Assembly (NCBI GenBank): GCA_905214345.1
Contig: CAJMLV010000007.1
Location: 1-64,000 of the forward strand
Source: an uncultured bacterium
GTDB lineage: Bacteria; Bacillota; Clostridia; Oscillospirales; Ruminococcaceae
Reading direction: 5' to 3'
DNA length: 64,000 nt
The notes under the pieces are model-generated. The model was not told the DNA's origin. It saw only the letters and a program-made list of their open reading frames with translations, and did no database searches. Below, in pieces: positions 58,749 through 64,000 of this stretch (the stretch's first letter is position 1; every line of letters starts with the position of its first letter). The position numbers and the translations under genes are program-made.

Positions 58749-59458
58749 TGTTCACACTTCCAGTTCAGGTAGATGGTGCGGATGGTGGGATATTTGCGCT
58801 GGCTCACCGGCAGGGCGGTGCCGTCGTCCAGCAGCACCTCGGCGTAGCTCATGCGGCGGATATGGGCCATGTTCACCAGATAGCTCTTGTGTACCCGCAC
58901 AAAGCCGGATTCCGCCAGCCGTTCTTCCACTTCTTCCATCTTGCCGTAAAAGCAGGATTCGCCCCGGGTGGGGGTCAGGGTGTGCAGGCAGACCATCCGG
59001 CCCTGGCTTTCCAGATACAGGATGTCCCGCAGCTTGACCCGGCAGGTCTCGCCGTTGAAAGCGTAGGTGAAAACGGCTTCCCGCCGCTGCAGCACCTGCA
59101 GCGCATCCTTATAATAGGAGGGCAGCTTTGCCTCCATCTGGCTCTTGAGCAAAAAGCGGAAGGCGTTCACCTCGTATCCGTCGGGGGAATATTCCACATA
59201 GTTGGTCACAAAGATGAGCAGGGCGCGGGCCTGCAGCCGCCGCAGCCGCCGGGCCACCTCGATGCCGTTGCTGGGGCCCATATCGATGTCCAGAAAGATG
59301 ATGTCAAAGGTGGAGAGCTCGGCGTCGGTCAGGGCGGCGGGGTCGGTACAGGTGTGCACATCGGGGTTCAGGTCCCGGGCGGTGTTCTGCCGCAGCCAGT
59401 CGCTGAGCCTGGCCACAAAGGCGGGGTCGTCATCGCAAACCAGAATGTGAAGAATCAT
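58745..59458 (-). CDS. agrA: AgrA-like LytTR response regulator
   Basis: This 237-residue regulator has a receiver domain (ILVCDDDP, phospho-acceptor D57 in FLDIDMG) and a LytTR DNA-binding domain (ILYLESQGR, FVRVHKSYLVNMAHI, LPVSQRKY). I chose the ATG at 59458, with AAGGA upstream. It is the first gene of the operon agrA-agrC-agrB-agrD, the reverse of the staphylococcal BDCA order. Confidence 0.9.
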   Translation of the reverse strand: MILHILVCDDDPAFVARLSDWLRQNTARDLNPDVHTCTDPAALTDAELSTFDIIFLDIDMGPSNGIEVARRLRRLQARALLIFVTNYVEYSPDGYEVNAFRFLLKSQMEAKLPSYYKDALQVLQRREAVFTYAFNGETCRVKLRDILYLESQGRMVCLHTLTPTRGESCFYGKMEEVEERLAESGFVRVHKSYLVNMAHIRRMSYAEVLLDDGTALPVSQRKYPTIRTIYLNWKCEQ

Positions 59459-59574
59459 GGGTGCACTTCCTTTCGGGGGCCGCCTCCGGCTGCGGGCGGC
59501 GGCCCGGGAACCGGCCGCGGCGGGCAAACCGCCAACGGTTCCTTTCCCGTTTTTTCCCTTATTTTTCCAGTTTT

Positions 59575-59603
59575 ATTATACCGTCTGCCCTCTTTTGCCG
59601 CAA
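59575..59603 (-). promoter_or_regulatory. Promoter of the agr operon
   Basis: On the minus strand TTGCGG (59598-59603) and a perfect TATAAT (59575-59580) have a 17-base spacer. I see no clear pair of AgrA-type direct repeats upstream, where the GH3 terminator stands. Confidence 0.6.
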
Positions 59604-59624
59604 GCGGCGGTCTTGCGGGGCTGC

Positions 59625-59654
59625 AAAAAACCGCCCCGGAATGGCCCGGAGCGG
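59625..59654 (-). terminator. Terminator of the GH3 operon
   Basis: On the minus strand CCGCTCCGG pairs with CCGGGGCGG around a short loop, followed by six T (59625-59630). Confidence 0.8.
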
Positions 59655-59681
59655 TAAGAGGGAAAGGGATGATGTCTGATT

Positions 59682-62285
59682 TTATCCGCGCACGGTCATG
59701 TCGGTACGCAGCAGGATGTGCTCGGCGTTGTCGCCCAGCTGGATCTCAAAGTCGCCGGGTTCCACCCGCCAGACGTAGTCGGGGCCCAGGGTGCGCAGGG
59801 CGCGGGGGCCCACCTGTACACTGACGGTGCGGCTTTCGCCGGGGGCCAGTTCCACCCGGGTGAAGGCGGCCAGCTGCCGTTCCGGCTTGACCACCGAGCT
59901 GAAGTAGTCCCGCACATACACCTGGGGCACCGCCACGCCGGGGCGATCGCCGGTGTTGGTCACCGTAAAGCGCACGGTGAGGGTATCGCCGGGTGCGATC
60001 TCCTTGCGGTCCAGTTCCAGGCCGGTATACTCAAAGGTGGTGTAGGCCAGGCCGTAGCCGAAGGGATACAGGGGCAGCCAGTCCATCTCCACATACTTTT
60101 TGCCGCCGCCGGGACGCCGGCTGTAATGGCAGGGCACCTGCCCCACGCTGCGGGGGAAGGTGATGGGCAGACGGCCGCTGGGGCCCGCATCCCCGAAGAG
60201 GACGTCGGCCACCGCCGCGCCGCCCTGTTCACCAGGGAACCAGGCTTCCAGGATGGCGGCAAGGTGCTCATTCTCCCAGTTGGCGGTCACCGGGCGGCCG
60301 CTCTGCATGAGCAGCACCACCGGGGTGCCGGTGGCGTACACCGCCTTGACCAGGTCCAGCTGACGGCCGGGCAGGTCCAGGGAGGTACGGTCGAAGTTTT
60401 CGCCACTGGTCTCCTCGTTGTCGCCCACGCAGACCACCGCCACTTCCGCCTGCTTGGCGGCAGCCACGGCGGCGGGGATGTCCTCCCGCTGGGCGCTGTA
60501 CCCGAAGATGACACGGGCGCCGCGGCCGTCGTTGACGAACTCGATGCGCACCTTGTACCGGCGGTTTGCCTCAAACCGGAAGTCCAGGGCCTGGTCGGCG
60601 CTCTTGTCCGGGCCCCAGCCGTCCACCAGCAGCTGCCCGTCCACATACAGGCGCATGCTGTCCTGGGTGCTCAGGCCGATGCAGCCGTCGATGGTCTCGG
60701 GCATGCAGACCCAGCCGTCCCAGGCCACGCTGAAGCAGTTGGCGTCCAGTGCGGAATGGGGCAGAGCAAAGATCCAGTTGAAGTTGATGGTGCGGTCGGT
60801 GCGCACCATGATGGGTTCGCCCTTGGGTTCCGGGCCGTTGTAGTAGCGGCCGGTCAGGCCGGGGTTGCCCTCCTCGTCCAGCAGCATGGCGGGGTCGAAG
60901 GGCTGCAGCGGCTGCTTGAGGTAGTTGCAGCCACGGGCATAAATGACCCTGGTATCGGGGCTGACGGCGGCGCGGATGCCCTCCAGCACGGTGACTTCCC
61001 CGCTGCGGCCCCGGGTCTCGGTGTAGTCGCCCAGGGCGGGGGTATCGGCGCCGGGGCCGATGACCGCGATGGATTTCAGCTCCTTTTTCAGGGGCAGGAT
61101 GCCGTCGTTTTTGAGCAGTACCACCGATTCCCGGGCAATGCGCCGGGCCAGGTCCAGATGTTCGGGACAGCGCAGCGCCTTGGAGGCCAGGGATTCGTCG
61201 GTGTAGGGGTGTTCGAACAGTCCCAGACGGAACTTCATGCCCAGCACGCGGCGGCAGCAGGTGTCCAGAACGGCCGGGTCCAGCTTGCCGGAGTTGACGA
61301 GGTTTTCGATGCCGTTCTGCCACACATCGTGGGGGAAGTCGTACAGCTGCAGGTCCACGCCCGCTTCCAGGCCCAGGCGGATGGCTTCCTCCGGGGTGGG
61401 GGCGATGAAATGCCAGTCGTGCAGGCGGGAAACAGCGGTCAGGTCGGTGCGCACAAAGCCTTTCATGCCGAACTGGCCCCGCAGCACGTCGGTGAGCAGT
61501 TCGTGGTCCATGGAAACGGGGATGCTGTCGATGGAGTTGTAGCTGCACATGACGTCGGAAGCCCCGCCGTCCACAAAAGCGGCCTCGAACACCGGGAGGC
61601 AGTCGCTGAACACATCATGGCGGCCCATGGTGCAGGGGGCGCAGTTCAGCCCGCCCACAGGGTTGCCGTAGCCCACATAGTGCTTGGGCTCGGCAGCCAC
61701 GGCGTCGGGGTCGGAGAGGTCCCTGCCCTGCAGGCCGAGGACCGTTTCCCGGGCAAACTCGGCGCACAGGTGGGTGTCCTCGCCGTAGGATTCCTCCCCG
61801 CGGCCATAGCGGGGGTCGCGGATGAGGTCCATCACCGGGCTGTAGGTTTCATGGATGCCCTGGGCCCGGGCTTCGGTGCCGATGGCGCGGCCCATCTCCC
61901 GCCCCAGTTCGGGGTGGAAGGTGGCGGCCAGGCCGATCTGCTGGGGGAAGCTGGTGGCCTTGCCGGTCATCAGGCCGTGGAGGGCTTCCTCACTGAAGAG
62001 GAACGGGATGCCCAAGCGGGTCTTTTCCATGGCGTAGCGCTGCACGGTGTTGGCCTGGGCGGCGCTCATGCCCCGCAGCTGCAGGCTGCCGGCACTGTAC
62101 CCGCCCAGCAGGGTATCCAGGCGGTCCATGTCCAGATGGGTGACCAGGCCGTTCTCGTCCTGGGTGGTAAAGTCGCCGGAATAGTACTGGTCGGTCTGCA
62201 GGATCTTTTCCCGCAGAGTCATGCGGGAGAGCAGGTCGTCGATGCGCTGTTCCACCGGCAAATTGGGGTCTTGATAGGGAAACAT
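59682..62285 (-). CDS. GH3 glycoside hydrolase with PA14 insert (beta-glucosidase type)
   Basis: This 867-residue cytoplasmic enzyme has GH3 N-terminal barrel segments (IPFLFSEEALHG, EPKHYVGYG) and the probable nucleophile D281 in GFVRTDLTA. An alpha/beta sandwich domain (ESVVLLKNDGILPL) follows. A PA14 carbohydrate-binding domain is inserted at about 480-610 (GLTGRYYNG to YVDGQLLVDGW), with a C-terminal fibronectin-III-like domain. I chose the ATG at 62285, after GGAGG. PA14-bearing GH3 enzymes are mostly beta-glucosidases, but xylosidase or other activity is possible. Confidence 0.9.
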   Translation of the reverse strand: MFPYQDPNLPVEQRIDDLLSRMTLREKILQTDQYYSGDFTTQDENGLVTHLDMDRLDTLLGGYSAGSLQLRGMSAAQANTVQRYAMEKTRLGIPFLFSEEALHGLMTGKATSFPQQIGLAATFHPELGREMGRAIGTEARAQGIHETYSPVMDLIRDPRYGRGEESYGEDTHLCAEFARETVLGLQGRDLSDPDAVAAEPKHYVGYGNPVGGLNCAPCTMGRHDVFSDCLPVFEAAFVDGGASDVMCSYNSIDSIPVSMDHELLTDVLRGQFGMKGFVRTDLTAVSRLHDWHFIAPTPEEAIRLGLEAGVDLQLYDFPHDVWQNGIENLVNSGKLDPAVLDTCCRRVLGMKFRLGLFEHPYTDESLASKALRCPEHLDLARRIARESVVLLKNDGILPLKKELKSIAVIGPGADTPALGDYTETRGRSGEVTVLEGIRAAVSPDTRVIYARGCNYLKQPLQPFDPAMLLDEEGNPGLTGRYYNGPEPKGEPIMVRTDRTINFNWIFALPHSALDANCFSVAWDGWVCMPETIDGCIGLSTQDSMRLYVDGQLLVDGWGPDKSADQALDFRFEANRRYKVRIEFVNDGRGARVIFGYSAQREDIPAAVAAAKQAEVAVVCVGDNEETSGENFDRTSLDLPGRQLDLVKAVYATGTPVVLLMQSGRPVTANWENEHLAAILEAWFPGEQGGAAVADVLFGDAGPSGRLPITFPRSVGQVPCHYSRRPGGGKKYVEMDWLPLYPFGYGLAYTTFEYTGLELDRKEIAPGDTLTVRFTVTNTGDRPGVAVPQVYVRDYFSSVVKPERQLAAFTRVELAPGESRTVSVQVGPRALRTLGPDYVWRVEPGDFEIQLGDNAEHILLRTDMTVRG

Positions 62286-62310
62286 GGGGCAATCCTCCCG
62301 GTAAAAAGTT

Positions 62311-63591
62311 TCAGGAACGGGCGTCGGGCAGTTTGCGGCCGTTGACAGCCAGGTTGGCAAAGCCGCCCAGGCCCGCCAGCAGGAAGAGCAGCGGAATACT
62401 GCCCGGTCCCAGCAGGGTTTCCAGATGGGGCTGCAGGGCGGTACCCACGGCGGCGGAGGCGCAGGCCGCAATGCTGGCCATGGCCGAGGTCACGCCGATG
62501 TAGGCAGTCTTGCCGCTTTCGGGGCTGGAGGCAAACTGCAGGTTCATGCTGGCGATGGAAGCGCCGCCGCCGCAGGCAGCGGTGACGATCATCAGCACAG
62601 GCGCGGTAAAGGGTGCCCAGGCGGGGCGGATGAAGGCCCAGCCCAGGGTGCAGGAAAGGTTGAAGCAGGCCGTCAGCAGGATGACCCGCCGCCAGCCGGT
62701 GGCGTCGGCACAGCGGCCCCAGCACCAGCTGCCCGCCATGCCCACCACCGCCGACACCACACCCACCGATGTGATGAAGGTGTGGCTGAGGTTCAGCACA
62801 CGAAGCTGATACACCGACAGGAAGGGCGCGGACAGACCGCTGGCCAGACCGCCCACCACCGAGTAGAGGAGCAGCGGCCGGAACACGGGGTCTTTCACCG
62901 GGCGCAGGATGTCGGTGGGGCGCATGCGGCTGACGAATTTGACGGGGTTTTCCTGCACCAGAGACAGCATCACGGCATCGGCAATGGCCAGGGCGCAGCA
63001 CACGCCGCCGATGACCAGAAAGCCGGTGTAGGTCTTGCCGGCCGCCGTGAAGTAGTCCAGCTGGCGGCCCAGCAGCAGGGTGGCCGCGCTGTTCACACAG
63101 GCGGCCACGATGTCTTTGCGGGCAAAGAACTGCCCGCGGGAGCCCTCCGGTGCCAGGCCCAGGGTCATGTGCTGCAGCCCCGGGGTGACAAGACCGGCGG
63201 AAAAGAAAGAAATGGTATACAGGACCAGCACCACCGCCCGGGCGTGCTGTGCCCCCGGCACCACCAGGGGCACCAGCAGCACGATACCCAGAGAGCAGCG
63301 GTAGACCACGCACATGAGCCAGATGGCCAGTTTGCGGTGGTGGATGCGTTCGAACACGAAGGGGGACAGAAACTGCAGCACACATCCCAGCTGGGGGATC
63401 ATGGCCACCAGGGCGCAGAAGGAAATGGACGCGCCCAGGCAGCTGAGATACCCGGCCAGGAAGTTGCCGGTGCCGATGGAATAGATGACGGCGGCAACGG
63501 CGCCTTCCGCGATCAGGTAACGGCGGCCGGACTCCAGCTGTGCTTCGGTAGGGGCCTGCGCGGGAAAAAACAGCTGTTTGAACAAGCCCAT
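62311..63591 (-). CDS. Major facilitator superfamily transporter
   Basis: This 426-residue protein has about twelve membrane helices in two halves joined by a central cytoplasmic loop (RMRPTDILRPVKDPVFR). It lies 25 bases upstream of the GH3 gene and 19 bases after the gene at the right edge. It is therefore probably an importer of the oligosaccharide or disaccharide that the GH3 enzyme cuts. The exact substrate and MFS subfamily are not recognised. Confidence 0.82.
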   Translation of the reverse strand: MGLFKQLFFPAQAPTEAQLESGRRYLIAEGAVAAVIYSIGTGNFLAGYLSCLGASISFCALVAMIPQLGCVLQFLSPFVFERIHHRKLAIWLMCVVYRCSLGIVLLVPLVVPGAQHARAVVLVLYTISFFSAGLVTPGLQHMTLGLAPEGSRGQFFARKDIVAACVNSAATLLLGRQLDYFTAAGKTYTGFLVIGGVCCALAIADAVMLSLVQENPVKFVSRMRPTDILRPVKDPVFRPLLLYSVVGGLASGLSAPFLSVYQLRVLNLSHTFITSVGVVSAVVGMAGSWCWGRCADATGWRRVILLTACFNLSCTLGWAFIRPAWAPFTAPVLMIVTAACGGGASIASMNLQFASSPESGKTAYIGVTSAMASIAACASAAVGTALQPHLETLLGPGSIPLLFLLAGLGGFANLAVNGRKLPDARS

Positions 63592-63610
63592 GGGCTCACC
63601 CTCCCGGCGC

Positions 63611-64000
63611 TCAGACCTTTCCGTACTGGCGGTTCCGCAGCAGGTCGGCGTAACGCACGATCAGACGGGTGAGATTGGGCAGGCCGCTTTCCCGGCTGAC
63701 CTGACGCCACTGGGTCAGGTACAGCGCGTACCAGTGTTCCAGGCGGGCGGCCAGGTCGGGGTTTTCCTGCCGGGGACCGGCGATCCAGGCGCCGATCTCG
63801 TTCCACAGCATCACGATCTCGGCGGTGACGCAGGCGATGGAAACGATTTCCTTCTGCCCTGCAGGCAAGGTGGCGGAGCAGGCCAGCACACGGTCCCGGG
63901 CCTCGGCCACGGCGGCGTTGGCTTCGGGCACCTTGCTCAGGTCCAGCTCGGCCAGCAGCTCGGCGCGGCGGGCGTCGTCGCCCTCGATCCAGTTCACCGC
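63611..64000 (-). CDS. 3' part of a gene, possibly a glycoside hydrolase
   Basis: About 130 C-terminal residues are visible; the gene runs past the window edge. The segment is all helical, with the closing pattern WYALYLTQWRQVSRESGLPNL and then RYADLLR. That pattern resembles the C-terminal helical domain of some Clostridial GH20-type hexosaminidases; this is a weak inference. It is first in the visible operon with the MFS transporter and the GH3 gene. Confidence 0.45.
   Translation of the reverse strand, partial: AVNWIEGDDARRAELLAELDLSKVPEANAAVAEARDRVLACSATLPAGQKEIVSIACVTAEIVMLWNEIGAWIAGPRQENPDLAARLEHWYALYLTQWRQVSRESGLPNLTRLIVRYADLLRNRQYGKV

Noticed and set aside
59718..62345. An 875-codon open frame on the plus strand
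   Set aside because: It is the mirror of the GH3 gene; composition is Gly/His/Val-rich without any motif.

Overview
The window looks like a chromosome segment of a high-GC, low-branching Firmicute of the Clostridia. The best guess is a gut Oscillospiraceae/Ruminococcaceae member of the Gemmiger, Subdoligranulum or Faecalibacterium type. The evidence is the strong AGGAGG ribosome sites, sigma-A promoters with frequent extended -10 boxes, KtrAB, a KdpDE-like pair, YesMN-type sensing, carbohydrate importers without their own ATPase, an agr-type peptide system, and many glycan hydrolases. Genus assignment is inference. I found no phage, insertion sequence, CRISPR array, tRNA or rRNA body inside the window. 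A very strong promoter at the left edge reads out of it and looks like an rRNA-operon promoter.

Layout. 1-4.1 kb: outward rRNA-type promoter, then a minus-strand potassium operon (KdpD-like kinase, KdpE-like regulator, KtrB, KtrA). 4.2-8.1 kb: PerR-like regulator, Cys-rich membrane peptide, a lipoprotein, AzlCD amino-acid exporter, PPK2 polyphosphate kinase. 8.1-18.2 kb: nine consecutive glycosyltransferase genes (GT2 and GT4 types) for a surface polysaccharide or glycolipid, facing a large membrane protein (18.3-20.2 kb). 20.4-24.4 kb: cysK, an ECF sigma/anti-sigma/membrane-protein operon, and a secreted alanine-rich repeat protein. 24.5-45.1 kb: a glycan-utilisation locus. Its minus-strand arm holds a YesN/YesM two-component system, a GH51 arabinofuranosidase and a cupin. 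Its plus-strand arm holds a sugar ABC importer, a small NifU-like protein, GH38, GH2, an unrecognised 806-residue protein, a ROK kinase and a GH29 fucosidase.

45.2-52.3 kb: a polar amino-acid ABC transporter, a DUF4230 protein with a 27-residue membrane peptide, an acyltransferase, and a tetracycline-resistance-like ribosomal GTPase fused to a YacP/Rae1-like NYN nuclease domain. 52.4-56.5 kb: a GH2 enzyme and the eroded remnant of a GPH-type sugar transporter, divergent from an AraC regulator. 56.5-59.5 kb: a complete agr quorum-sensing operon in the order agrA-agrC-agrB-agrD, with a 55-codon autoinducer peptide gene at the end. 59.6-64 kb: GH3 beta-glucosidase-type enzyme, MFS transporter and the 3' end of another gene.

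Working together: the two-component system probably senses a glycan and switches on the importer and hydrolases, and the cytoplasmic enzymes trim imported oligosaccharides to mannose, galactose, fucose and arabinose. The agr operon would add cell-density control nearby. The observations I consider most worth following are the GTPase-NYN fusion, the agrD gene, the 76-residue repeat protein, the 806-residue unknown and the NifU-like protein inside a sugar operon.
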